From positions 186,001 through 250,000 of the forward strand of contig JAUIJL010000007.1 of NCBI GenBank assembly GCA_030431255.1: 64,000 nucleotides of DNA. The letters run 5' to 3'. A program made the translations under genes and the position numbers. The DNA is from Thermoanaerobaculia bacterium. Its GTDB lineage: Bacteria; Acidobacteriota; Thermoanaerobaculia; Multivoradales; J023. This document shows positions 34,908-43,121 of the stretch, one piece after another (the first letter of the stretch is position 1; each line of letters starts with the position of its first letter). The notes under the pieces are model-generated. The model did no database searches. It was not told where the DNA came from and was given only the letters and a program-made list of their open reading frames with translations.

Positions 34908-36035
34908 TCAAGACTCTCCGGAGCCTGCCTCGGTAGTGGAGTCTGTGCCCCTTTGGGCTGCTGCGTCCCCTTGGGAGGCCATACGAGCTATTTCTACCGT
35001 CAAGCCTTCACCGCTGAAGACGGCTCCTAGAGCTCGAGTTTCCATGCCTTGTACGAAATCGAAGCAAAGATCCTGATAATCCACGATGCCCGGCTGCCCG
35101 AGATCCCGGAACAGCACCACGACCCGATCTCCGACCCGTAGGAGGTCTCCGGCTTCGGCCTCGGACTGCCATCCGGCTTCTCCGGCAATGTCGAGGGTGC
35201 TCCAGGTCAGCTCGGAAAAGGAGGTGCCGGCCGCCCGAGCCAAATCCCGAAGCAGGGTCAGACGACTGAAGCCGATGCGGTGACTCGCCAGCTCATCGAT
35301 TTGCCGCACCAGCTCACTGGACGGCTCCGGCGGGGGCACCAATTGGGTGAGACCGAGCCATCGCGAGGCTTCGCGGGCTCCGTCCATAGAGGCAATGGTG
35401 ACCGTGGGAAAGCTCTCGATCTTCTCCTTCAAATCTTCTACATCCCAAGAGCGAACCACCTGGGTGGGAAGAAGATCGTCCTCAAAGCGATAAAGCTCCA
35501 GTTGGGTGCGATAGCGCTGGGTGCCCAGCCTCGGCCGCGGCACCGTATCCTCGCTTTGCAGGTGGTCGTCGTTGGCTGAGTCGATCGCTCCGGGAATCGA
35601 CCAAGCCAAGGGCCAGTCGGACCGTAAGAAGGACTCGAATCGAAATGCCGAGATACCCCCGTTCGCCAGATTCACAAACGGTAATCGACCTTCGAGGGTA
35701 TACCAGCGGATCTTGACCGGTCGGTTTCGGTCCCACGGCTGCACGCTCTCGGCGGGAATCTCCTGATCGCCCAGAATCAGACGCTCAGCGGCGGTGTAGT
35801 AGACGGTCTCGCCATTGCGCTTGGTGCCGCCGACCACCGCGTGCAAGGTGAATTCTTGGCCCTCGTCTATCTCTACGGGACCCACCCGCGCCACGCCGGT
35901 ACCTTCGACCTCGATCGCCACCCAGGCGTCGGTCAGCGTCGGAGCCAAGTGATCCTCCACTGTCGGTTGCAGGAATACGAATCCAATGCCCAACACCAGG
36001 AGCGCAACGATGATCCAAAAAGCTCTATTTTCCAT
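34908..36035 (-). CDS. Membrane-anchored hypothetical protein
   Basis: 375 residues from the ATG at 36035, with GAGGA upstream. One N-terminal hydrophobic helix ('AFWIIVALLVLGIGFVFL') anchors the protein, probably with the rest in the periplasm. The body is beta-rich at first ('VAIEVEGTGVARVGPVEI'), then mixed, and ends in a beta domain ('LRVGDRVVVLFRDLG'). No motif, Cys pair or catalytic signature was recognised, and the C-terminus is Ser/Thr/Glu-rich. It precedes the isocitrate dehydrogenase-like gene by about 90 bases on the same strand. Confidence 0.65.
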   Translation of the reverse strand: MENRAFWIIVALLVLGIGFVFLQPTVEDHLAPTLTDAWVAIEVEGTGVARVGPVEIDEGQEFTLHAVVGGTKRNGETVYYTAAERLILGDQEIPAESVQPWDRNRPVKIRWYTLEGRLPFVNLANGGISAFRFESFLRSDWPLAWSIPGAIDSANDDHLQSEDTVPRPRLGTQRYRTQLELYRFEDDLLPTQVVRSWDVEDLKEKIESFPTVTIASMDGAREASRWLGLTQLVPPPEPSSELVRQIDELASHRIGFSRLTLLRDLARAAGTSFSELTWSTLDIAGEAGWQSEAEAGDLLRVGDRVVVLFRDLGQPGIVDYQDLCFDFVQGMETRALGAVFSGEGLTVEIARMASQGDAAAQRGTDSTTEAGSGES

Positions 36036-36203
36036 GGATGTCCTCAGGGTCGGTGTCGATGTGCTCGATCAGACCCGAGAAGAGGCAGCTCGGTTCCGGG
36101 GCCGAATCTCCGGCAGCAGACCTGACGCGGTGCCTTCAAGATCCTCGAAAGCACCGTTTCGGGACGGGATCCGGGCTAGGCTCGCCGCCTTTAGGAGCGA
36201 ATG

Positions 36204-39200
36204 CTATTGGGGCGAAAGCTCTTGAAGCCGTGAGCTGACGTCGCGGAAGTTGGTGTTGAGACCATAGATCTCGACGAAGGTCTTATACGCCGCGGTGGTA
36301 TCCCCCTGGGATTCGTACGCCACCCCCATGTCGTAGAGCAGGCCCAACGTGGCGTCCTCGTTGATGTCCGGGGAGGCCAAACCCTTCTGGTACCAACGCA
36401 CCGCGAGCTCCGGCAATCCCTTCTCTTGGAAGCAGATTCCGAGCATGGATGCACACTCCACCAGATATCGAGGATCCTTGGACGCCAGCTGAAACTCGCC
36501 GATCGCCTCGTCCATCAACCCCATTTCGCGATAGGCGATACCTAGGTTGAAGTGGGTGTCGTAGTCCTCCGGCGATAGATTTTCGGCCACTCCCTGTTTG
36601 AAACCCTCGATGACCTCCTCCAGGGACTGCTCCTGCGACTCCACCGAGGTCAGCATCGACTCATCGATGGTCGAGGCTTCCTCGCCGAGCTCTTCTTCCA
36701 GCTCGGCCGCGAGGTCGAAGAAGTCGTCTTCGTCATCGAACATGGTGGATGTGTCGACCACCTGCCGGGCCTTTTCGGGCGCGGGTGTCGGCTCGTCCAG
36801 CCAGCTCATGCCGGTCTCGTCCATCAAGTCCTCAGACGGCGGCGGCAAGGCATCCGCTCCGGACTGGGCAGGATCCTCGTCTTGATCCAGGCTCAGCTCG
36901 TTCGCCAGGGAGATCTTGCCGTCGGCGGCCCCCATCTTGGTGGAATCCACCGTAGCCGGCTTCGCCCCTTGATCCTGGGCCAACAGGTCGTCGACCACCG
37001 AAGGCGCCGGCGAAGACGAGGTGTCGAAGCTGTCCAGGCTCAGGTCTTCGAGCAGCTGCGCAATGCGGTCGTCCTCTGCCGGCTTCTCCGCCACCGGTTC
37101 CTGGGGCTCTTCGGCGGGATCAAGGGAGTGTCCCGCTTCCGCCAGCTGCTGTTTCAAAGCCTCCCAATGGGACATGTCGCCCTGGGCTTCCGACTGCTCC
37201 TGGAGCAGGTGTGCCCGTTGGATTGCGGCTTCCACCTGACCACCTTCCAGCTCGAGCTGGGCGCGCAACGCCAAGCCTTCGAGATGGTTGGGATTGCCGG
37301 CCAGCAGATCATCGAGGCGATCCACGGCCTTCTCCACCAAACCGTATTTGGCGAAGACCGCGGCCTCCGCCACCAAATCCTCGTCCCGACGCACGGCCGG
37401 AGCCGCCGGCACGGAGGGCGGCGGGGCGACCGGCTCCGGCTCGGGGCGGCTCGGGGGTGCCGACCTCGCGGGCCGGGTGGCGTCGAGATCGTCCTCAGGC
37501 TCTTCCTCGTCATCATCGTCGAGGCTGAAAGACAAAGAAAACGGTTGAGCGGCTGGTTTCGGAGATGGAGCGGGGGCAGGCGGCTCCATCTCCACGGCCG
37601 CCGGCTCAGGGGCCGCCACCGCCTCTGGAGAGGCCGCAGGCTCTGGGGTCACTGCTGGCTCTGGGGTCACTGCTGGCTCTGGGGTCACTGCGGGCTCTGG
37701 GGTCACTGCGGGCAGGGTGACGTCCAGATCGTCCATGTCGTCCGTGGACCACTCGATCTCGATCTCCGGCGGTGCCGCGGAATCGGGCTCCAGCTCGAGC
37801 TCTATCGGCACAGGCGCGGCCGGCACAGGCGCGGCCGGCTCAGGCGCGGCCGGCTCAGGCGCGGCCGGCTCAGGCGCGGCCGGCTCAGGTACGGCCGGCT
37901 CAGGTACGGCCGGCTCAGGTACGGCCGGCTCAGGTACGGCCGGCTCAAGCTCCAAATCGACCTCGAAGTCGACACTCTCCGGGGGTTGATAGCTCGCCTC
38001 CTGGGGCGCGAAATCCATTTCGCTCAGCTCGGGATCCGCTTCCGCGGCTTTGAGATCCGCCAAGTCGATCTTGAACGCCTGGCCGGCCGTATCGGTCAGA
38101 TCATCCGGTGGGACGACCTGGGAGGGCGGCATGGACTCGTCATCCAAATCGAAGGAGGGCACCCGGCCGACTTCCACCTCGCTGCCGTCGATGGACGTGG
38201 CCGACGGAGCCGGCTCGCCGGGTGGGCTGACCTGACTGGGCAACGGTCCCTCGTCGTCCAGGTCGAAAGTGAATTCGCCGGATTCACCAAAGCTCGGCTC
38301 CGGGGCGGTGGCCGGGGTCTGATCCGCTGGGTCGAAAGATGCCGGAGCATCGAAGCTGGGAGGAGCATCGAACGACGCTGGGGAATCGAAGGAATCCGGA
38401 GCATCGAAAGATGCCGCGGCATCGAAAGCACCGGAACCGCTGTCCAACTCGACGGCCGGGGCTTCTTCGTCCATCGGCAGGTCGAAAGACATCTCCTGAT
38501 CACCGGCGACGGGCTCCTCGAAAGGAGCGCCGAAATCGGTATCGTCAACAGAAGGTCTTTGGCCGGTGAACGTTCCTTCGTTCGGGTGGAAGCCGTCCCC
38601 CGGCTCTCCAGCGTCTTCGCTCGGCTCTTGGGCTGCCGGTGTGGTCGGCTCGGGCTCGGCCGCCTCTGCCAAACCGACCTCCCGACCGATTTCCTCGGCT
38701 CCAGGATTCAGCTCGACCGCTTTGGTGAGAAGGTTCGCCGCGGCTCCCACCGCGCCTTTGGTCTTGAGATACCCGACCGATTGACGAATGTTGTCCAGGT
38801 TGTCGGGCGCCAGCTCGACCCCCCGGACGTATGCCTGCACGGCTTCATCCGCCGAATCGTTGTCGACCAGCAGGTCGCCCAGGGCACGAAACTCCCGCAA
38901 GGCTTTGTCGGTCAGACGCTGGCTGGAATAGAGCTCCGCCAGCTTCAGGTGGAAGCTCGGATTGTCGGGCTCCATCTCCGACATGCGCTGGTAGATGGTG
39001 ATCGCCGAGGTGGCGTTCTCGTGCTTTTGGTAGTAGTCCGCAAGCACCTGGTATTGGCTACGCGCCTCGGTGATCAGCCCCTGCCGATGGTAGAGCTCCG
39101 CCAACCGCTCGTAGACCCGCAGCACCGTCGGGTCGAGCTTGATGATCTTCTTGTAGATCGCAATGGCTTTGACGAAGAAGCCGTCGCGGGTGTATTTGTC

Positions 39201-39398
39201 AGCGATCTGGGAGAAGAGCTTGACCGCCTCGTCGTATCGCTCCAACCGAGCGTATAGATCACCGACGCGGTTCAGGGTGTTGGTGTCGTTGGAGTCTTCC
39301 GCCAGGACCTTCCGGTACTCCTTGATGGCGTTTTCCAACTTGCCCTTGGCAACGTATTTCTCCGCCGCCTTGATGACCTTCTCGCGTTTCAAAGCCAT
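36204..39398 (-). CDS. Giant TPR protein with Pro-Glu-Pro-Ala linker repeats
   Basis: 1064 residues. The N-terminal 250 residues are TPR-like ('NTLNRVGDLYARLERYDEAVKLF', in blocks NTLNRVGDLYARL and YDEAVKLF). Residues about 270-700 are an acidic, low-complexity linker with a 5-residue repeat (Pro-Glu-Pro-Ala-Val/Ala, nine 15-bp units) and a 6-residue repeat (Ala-Val-Thr-Pro-Glu-Pro, four 18-bp units). The C-terminal part returns to TPRs ('YDTHFNLGIAYREMGLMDEAIGEFQLA'-type). Similar proteins in Acidobacteriota and deltaproteobacteria are scaffolds linked to motility or secretion; the role here is unknown. Its ATG overlaps the rnhB stop as TGATG. No signal peptide, so it is cytoplasmic. Confidence 0.85.
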   Translation of the reverse strand: MALKREKVIKAAEKYVAKGKLENAIKEYRKVLAEDSNDTNTLNRVGDLYARLERYDEAVKLFSQIADKYTRDGFFVKAIAIYKKIIKLDPTVLRVYERLAELYHRQGLITEARSQYQVLADYYQKHENATSAITIYQRMSEMEPDNPSFHLKLAELYSSQRLTDKALREFRALGDLLVDNDSADEAVQAYVRGVELAPDNLDNIRQSVGYLKTKGAVGAAANLLTKAVELNPGAEEIGREVGLAEAAEPEPTTPAAQEPSEDAGEPGDGFHPNEGTFTGQRPSVDDTDFGAPFEEPVAGDQEMSFDLPMDEEAPAVELDSGSGAFDAAASFDAPDSFDSPASFDAPPSFDAPASFDPADQTPATAPEPSFGESGEFTFDLDDEGPLPSQVSPPGEPAPSATSIDGSEVEVGRVPSFDLDDESMPPSQVVPPDDLTDTAGQAFKIDLADLKAAEADPELSEMDFAPQEASYQPPESVDFEVDLELEPAVPEPAVPEPAVPEPAVPEPAAPEPAAPEPAAPEPAAPVPAAPVPIELELEPDSAAPPEIEIEWSTDDMDDLDVTLPAVTPEPAVTPEPAVTPEPAVTPEPAASPEAVAAPEPAAVEMEPPAPAPSPKPAAQPFSLSFSLDDDDEEEPEDDLDATRPARSAPPSRPEPEPVAPPPSVPAAPAVRRDEDLVAEAAVFAKYGLVEKAVDRLDDLLAGNPNHLEGLALRAQLELEGGQVEAAIQRAHLLQEQSEAQGDMSHWEALKQQLAEAGHSLDPAEEPQEPVAEKPAEDDRIAQLLEDLSLDSFDTSSSPAPSVVDDLLAQDQGAKPATVDSTKMGAADGKISLANELSLDQDEDPAQSGADALPPPSEDLMDETGMSWLDEPTPAPEKARQVVDTSTMFDDEDDFFDLAAELEEELGEEASTIDESMLTSVESQEQSLEEVIEGFKQGVAENLSPEDYDTHFNLGIAYREMGLMDEAIGEFQLASKDPRYLVECASMLGICFQEKGLPELAVRWYQKGLASPDINEDATLGLLYDMGVAYESQGDTTAAYKTFVEIYGLNTNFRDVSSRLQELSPQ
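37639..37710. repeat. 18-bp tandem repeat, four copies, inside the TPR gene
   Basis: Units of GGCTCTGGGGTCACTGCT at 37639, 37657, 37675 and 37693, with the last base T in the first two and G in the last two. They encode Ala-Val-Thr-Pro-Glu-Pro on the minus strand and keep the frame. Confidence 0.9.
37807..37941. repeat. 15-bp tandem repeat, nine copies, inside the TPR gene
   Basis: Nine in-frame units starting at 37807, of the form GGC(T/A)CAGG(C/T)(G/A)CGGCC. The first two carry GGCACAGG, the next four GGCTCAGGCG and the last three GGCTCAGGTA, so blocks of identical units lie together, as expected from local duplication. They encode Pro-Glu/Val-Pro-Ala-Ala/Val. Confidence 0.9.
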
Positions 39399-40174
39399 CA
39401 GGTTCCCCCAGTCAATGTAGACACAAGGAGCTGCTGAGCGCGATGGGTTTCCTCAGCTTGGCCGGATCGGGTCTTGCGGCGATTGGAGGCCTTGGATTTG
39501 GAACCCTTAGATCTCTTGGGGGCTTTCGACGGGGCCGTGGTTTCGAGTCGGGGCAGCACCGAGCGAAAGGTCAGCCGGTGGGCCTCACAGGGGCCGTGGT
39601 CCACCAAGGCTCGGCGATGGGCGGCCGAGCCGTAACCTTTGTTGGCGGCAAACTCGTATTGGGGGAAGGAACGATCCAGCTCGGTCATCAGCCGATCCCG
39701 CTCCACCTTGGCCAAAATCGAGGCACAGGCCACCGCGTAGCTGATCTGATCACCGCGGATCACCGACAGGCAGGGCAGGTCGGTATCGATGCGGACCGCG
39801 TCCACCAGCACCAGCTCGGGGCGCTCAGCCAAAGCGTCCACAGCGCGGGCCATGGCCAAGCGGGTGGCTTGGAGGATGTTGATGCGATCGATGATGTCGG
39901 GCGAAATCGCGACGACCGCGGAGATGGGGTGGGCCGAGCGAATGGCCGACGCGAGGCGCTCTCGCCGCTCGCCGGACAACGCCTTGCTGTCGTCGACTCC
40001 CGGCACCAGCTTTCCGGGCTCCACGAGCACAGCTCCGGCGACCACCGGGCCGGCTAGGCAGCCTCGCCCGGCCTCGTCGACGCCCGCGATCTTTTGGATG
40101 CCGGAGTCCCCTAGGAAATCTTCGAGACCCCGCATTAGCCGAAGTCGATACGCTTCGGCAAAGACCTGGCCCAT
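39398..40174 (-). CDS. rnhB: Ribonuclease HII
   Basis: About 258 residues from the ATG at 40174; a TTG at 40183 and a GTG at 40195 are in frame and lie nearer a GGGAG sequence, so the exact start is open. The type 2 RNase H motif is 'GVDEAGRGCLAGPVVAGAV' (Asp and Glu of the active site), with 'LVDAVRID', 'DQISYAVACASILAKVERD' and 'YGSAAHRRAL' following. It removes ribonucleotides from DNA. A Lys/Arg/Ser-rich tail of about 40 residues beyond the normal end may bind nucleic acid. It is the last gene of the ribosome-assembly cluster. Confidence 0.94.
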   Translation of the reverse strand: MGQVFAEAYRLRLMRGLEDFLGDSGIQKIAGVDEAGRGCLAGPVVAGAVLVEPGKLVPGVDDSKALSGERRERLASAIRSAHPISAVVAISPDIIDRINILQATRLAMARAVDALAERPELVLVDAVRIDTDLPCLSVIRGDQISYAVACASILAKVERDRLMTELDRSFPQYEFAANKGYGSAAHRRALVDHGPCEAHRLTFRSVLPRLETTAPSKAPKRSKGSKSKASNRRKTRSGQAEETHRAQQLLVSTLTGGT

Positions 40175-40315
40175 AGTCGTCAAGCCATCTCCCACCGTTG
40201 ACCAAGCACGCGCTCGTGGCCGGCTCTTCGGCCGGCATCGCGAGTGCTCCTATCCGCAAAGCGGACAGCGTCGAGCCCGGCGATCCGGGGGCCTCCCGGA
40301 CGCACGGCTCGACCG

Positions 40316-40663
40316 TTAGTTGTCGCGCCGCTCTTCGATCCGAGCCGCTTTTCCGCGCAGCTCGCGGAGGTAGTAGAGCTTCGCACGCCTTACTTTACCG
40401 CGACGGACCACTTCGAGCTTGTCGATCACCGGCGAATGGATCGGGAACACACGTTCCACACCGATGCTGCCCGACATTTTGCGGACCGTGAAGGTCTCGC
40501 GGGTACCGCCACCCTTACGAGCGATCACCACACCTTGGAAGATCTGGATCCGCTCTTTTTTGCCCTCAAGCACTCGCACATGGACCTTGACGGTGTCGCC
40601 CGCCCGGAACTCGGGCACCTCGTCCTTGAGGTAGGGACGCTCGACATTCATGAGTACGCTCAT
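40316..40663 (-). CDS. rplS: 50S ribosomal protein bL19
   Basis: 115 residues; AAGGA lies 8 bases before the ATG at 40663. The L19 blocks '[20 protein letters not shown]', '[21 protein letters not shown]' (in part) and '[22 protein letters not shown]' (in part) are complete, with the usual C-terminus '[16 protein letters not shown]'. bL19 lies at the interface of the two ribosomal subunits. It sits between trmD and rnhB, the standard order. Confidence 0.97.
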   Translation of the reverse strand: MSVLMNVERPYLKDEVPEFRAGDTVKVHVRVLEGKKERIQIFQGVVIARKGGGTRETFTVRKMSGSIGVERVFPIHSPVIDKLEVVRRGKVRRAKLYYLRELRGKAARIEERRDN

Positions 40664-40758
40664 CGCATTCTTCCTTCGGGCGACGCCGCCGCCGGCCGCA
40701 TCGCTCCTGTCTGCCTCGGGGCCCGATATTTGGAACAGGCACCCCTAATTATTGGTAT

Positions 40759-41532
40759 CTACTCGTGGTGTTGCAAGCCCGTGGGTAAGTGGACCCCGAG
40801 CCGCTCCGCCATGACCGACAAAGCTCTTCGTTCATCGTCGGCGAGATCTGCATCGGCCAATAGATCCGGACGCTTCAAAAGCGTCGCCTCCAACGACTTT
40901 TTCCGACGCCATGCTTCGATATGAGCATGGTTCCCCGACAGCAAGACCTCCGGAACCTCCATATCCTCCACGACCCTCGGCCGGGTGTAGTGGGGGAAGT
41001 CCAACAAGCCGTTGCGAAAGCTGTCCCTCTCCACCGAATCTTCGAGCCCTACCACCCCCGGGATTTGCCGGGAGACGGCTTCGATCAAAACCATGGCCGG
41101 CAACTCCCCACCCGAGAGCACAAAGTCACCGATCGAAATCTCTTCGTCCACCACCGCGTCGAGAACTCGTTCATCCGGCCCTTCGTAGCGTGGACAAAAG
41201 AGCAGCAAATTCTCTCGACGAGCCAGCTCACGGACCCTCTGCTCGTTCAACGGACGCCCTTGGGGCGACATCAGAACCCGCCACGGAGGCCTACCTTCAA
41301 AACCCTGCGCCAGCTCTCGAGCCCCTCGGATCCAAGGCGGCGCCGTCATCACCATGCCACCGCCGCCACCATAGGGCTCGTCGTCCACACTGCGATGTCG
41401 ATCCTCGGTGAACGACCGGAGATCGTGCACGCCGACCCTCAGCGATCCATCCGCTACCGCTCGGCCGATCAAGCTGGTGGAAAAGAACGGCTCGAACAGC
41501 TCCGGGAAGATGGTCAGGACTTCGATGTGCAT
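40759..41532 (-). CDS. trmD: tRNA (guanine-N1)-methyltransferase TrmD
   Basis: 257 residues. Conserved blocks are 'IEVLTIFPELFEPFFSTSLIGRA' (abbreviated IFPELFEPF), 'PYGGGGGMVM', 'LFCPRYEGPDERV' and the trefoil-knot segment 'SIGDFVLSGGELPAMVLIEA', followed by 'YTRPRVVEDMEVPEVLLSG'. The enzyme adds N1-methyl to G37 of tRNAs using SAM, which prevents +1 frameshifts. Its ATG at 41532 lies 19 bases inside the end of rimM, so translation is coupled. Confidence 0.97.
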   Translation of the reverse strand: MHIEVLTIFPELFEPFFSTSLIGRAVADGSLRVGVHDLRSFTEDRHRSVDDEPYGGGGGMVMTAPPWIRGARELAQGFEGRPPWRVLMSPQGRPLNEQRVRELARRENLLLFCPRYEGPDERVLDAVVDEEISIGDFVLSGGELPAMVLIEAVSRQIPGVVGLEDSVERDSFRNGLLDFPHYTRPRVVEDMEVPEVLLSGNHAHIEAWRRKKSLEATLLKRPDLLADADLADDERRALSVMAERLGVHLPTGLQHHE

Positions 41533-42161
41533 ACCGTGATCAGTCCTTCGGGCAGTCGGGTGTCGATGCGTTGGGACGCTATGTTGACCTCGATCAAAAA
41601 CGCGTCGACGAACGGAACCAACACCGACCGACCTTCTTTCTCGACCCTGAGCAGAATACCGCCACCGTCCTCGACCACCTCCACCACCTCACCGAGCCAT
41701 CCCGATCGCTCGTCGTGACACGAGCAACCTACCAATTGGTAGTGGTAGTAGAAGCCCTCGGGGGGTTCCGGCACCTCAGCGGCATCGACCTCGAATTGGC
41801 CACCCCGCAGCTCCTCGGCCTGGTCCCGGGAATCGACCCCTTGCAACCTCACCAGCAGATGCCCTCGTTCCGGTCGAGCTTGTTGCACCCGAATCCGACG
41901 GCTCTGCCCTCGAACTTTGAGGTAGAGATCTGTGCCGGCGGCGAAGCGACCTTCAACGTCGCTCCAAACCTCGACCTTCAGCTCGCCTCGAATACCGTGC
42001 GGGCGAAGGATCCTGCCCACCGCAACCCGGTCCTGCTCGGCGGATGCCGCTGCCCGGTCGTCCGCGGCGACGTCGCTCCGCCGACTCCGTCCGCCCACTC
42101 CCGGTGGGCTCTTCAGAGACGGCCGTCGAGCTCGATCACCGCTCGCGGATCTCGAGGGCAT
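41514..42161 (-). CDS. rimM: Ribosome maturation factor RimM
   Basis: 215 residues from the ATG at 42161, which overlaps the end of khpA by 26 bases. A GTG at 42098 is an alternative, because the first 45 residues are Arg/Ser/Ala-rich and not conserved. The RimM barrel begins 'VAVGRILRPHGIRGELKVEV', and the second, PRC-like barrel includes 'YYHYQLVGCSCHDE' and 'LVPFVDAFLIEVNI'. RimM assists assembly of the 30S head near ribosomal protein S19. Position between khpA and trmD is standard. Confidence 0.94.
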   Translation of the reverse strand: MPSRSASGDRARRPSLKSPPGVGGRSRRSDVAADDRAAASAEQDRVAVGRILRPHGIRGELKVEVWSDVEGRFAAGTDLYLKVRGQSRRIRVQQARPERGHLLVRLQGVDSRDQAEELRGGQFEVDAAEVPEPPEGFYYHYQLVGCSCHDERSGWLGEVVEVVEDGGGILLRVEKEGRSVLVPFVDAFLIEVNIASQRIDTRLPEGLITVCTSKS

Positions 42162-42411
42162 ATCGCTGACCGTCCAAAGTGCCGCGTGCCTCCAGGAACG
42201 ACCGCAACGAGCGAGCCGTGCGACCTTGTCGCCCGATCAGCTTGCCGAGATCGTCGGGATCCACGTGCACCTTATAGGTCCGATCGCCACTGCGATCGAT
42301 TTCCTCGGTCAGCTCGAGATCGTCCGGAGAGTCCAAGAGCATTCCGATCAGCTGCGCCAGGGCTTCGCCGAGCTCCGGCACCTCGTCGTCGTGCCGCTCG
42401 TCGTATGTCAT
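42136..42411 (-). CDS. khpA: KH-domain RNA-binding protein KhpA
   Basis: 91 residues. A single type II KH domain with the GxxG loop in 'GKLIGRQGRTARSLRSFL' near residues 56-73. KhpA (YlqC) binds RNA and in other bacteria partners KhpB in control of cell division and small RNAs. It is encoded between rpsP and rimM as usual; its ATG overlaps the rpsP stop as TGATG. Confidence 0.95.
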   Translation of the reverse strand: MTYDERHDDEVPELGEALAQLIGMLLDSPDDLELTEEIDRSGDRTYKVHVDPDDLGKLIGRQGRTARSLRSFLEARGTLDGQRYALEIRER

Positions 42412-42878
42412 CAGGCCTCGCCCTTATCTTCGGCTTGCTCGCCGTCGGCTTCGTCAGCCTTCTCTTCAGCCGCAGGGGCTTCTTCGGCGGCCGACGCTTC
42501 TTCCGCCTTGGCCTCGGCTTTCGGCTCAGCGTCTTTCTTGTCTGCGTCTTTCTTCTCTTCGGTCGCTTCCGCCTTCTCGGCTTTTTCCTCAGCGGGCGCC
42601 TCGGCAGCCGCGTCGTCGGCAGCGGCGTCGTCGACGAAACCGCCCTTGCGCGCTTTGCGGACCAATTTACTCAGGGTCTCCGAAGGCTGGGCACCCTTGG
42701 AAATCCAATGATCCACCTTCTCCATATCTACCTTGAACACCGAGGGCGAATGCCGCGGGTCGTAATAGCCCAGCTCATCCAATGCCGCGGAAAGCGGAGT
42801 GCGGCGAGAGTCCGAGACCACCACGCGGTAGAAAGGACGGTGCCGGCTGCCCATACGGCGGAGCCGAATCTTCAACAT
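42411..42878 (-). CDS. rpsP: 30S ribosomal protein bS16 with a long acidic/Lys-Ala tail
   Basis: 155 residues. The first 80 are canonical bS16 ('MLKIRLRRMGSRHRPFYRVV', 'ALDELGYYDPR', 'DHWISKGAQPSETLSKLV'). The remaining 75 are almost only Ala, Glu, Lys and Asp, a low-complexity tail that roughly doubles the usual length of the protein. Such tails on bS16 are known in several phyla, but their function is not. First gene after ffh in the cluster; the tail ends in a TGATG coupling with khpA. Confidence 0.96.
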   Translation of the reverse strand: MLKIRLRRMGSRHRPFYRVVVSDSRRTPLSAALDELGYYDPRHSPSVFKVDMEKVDHWISKGAQPSETLSKLVRKARKGGFVDDAAADDAAAEAPAEEKAEKAEATEEKKDADKKDAEPKAEAKAEEASAAEEAPAAEEKADEADGEQAEDKGEA

Positions 42879-43121
42879 GTCGAGTCCTCCAATCGATCTA
42901 TCTTCGGAACGATGCGTTCTCTATCGAATCGTGCCCGTCCGTTTTTTGGAAAGGGACACGAAGGCTGTAGCGAGAATGCGGTGTGGGGCCTGGCTGGTAT
43001 CGCCAGGGCGCAAAAAACCTAGGGTGCGGGGCGCACCGAGCCGCCGATGGTACCAGGAAGGCTCAGCGTTGGCTAGATACTTAGGCGGAAATCTGGAGAC
43101 GAGCGGTTGGAACCCCCGAGA

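Noticed and set aside
37807-37941. Possible CRISPR-like array
   Set aside because: The units are 15-bp, contiguous and in frame with a protein, with no spacers; there are no cas genes.
36882-39257. A 791-codon open frame on the plus strand
   Set aside because: It is antisense to the TPR gene; its composition (Arg/Gly/Val-rich repeats) follows from the third-position GC of the true gene, and the minus-strand protein has clear TPRs.
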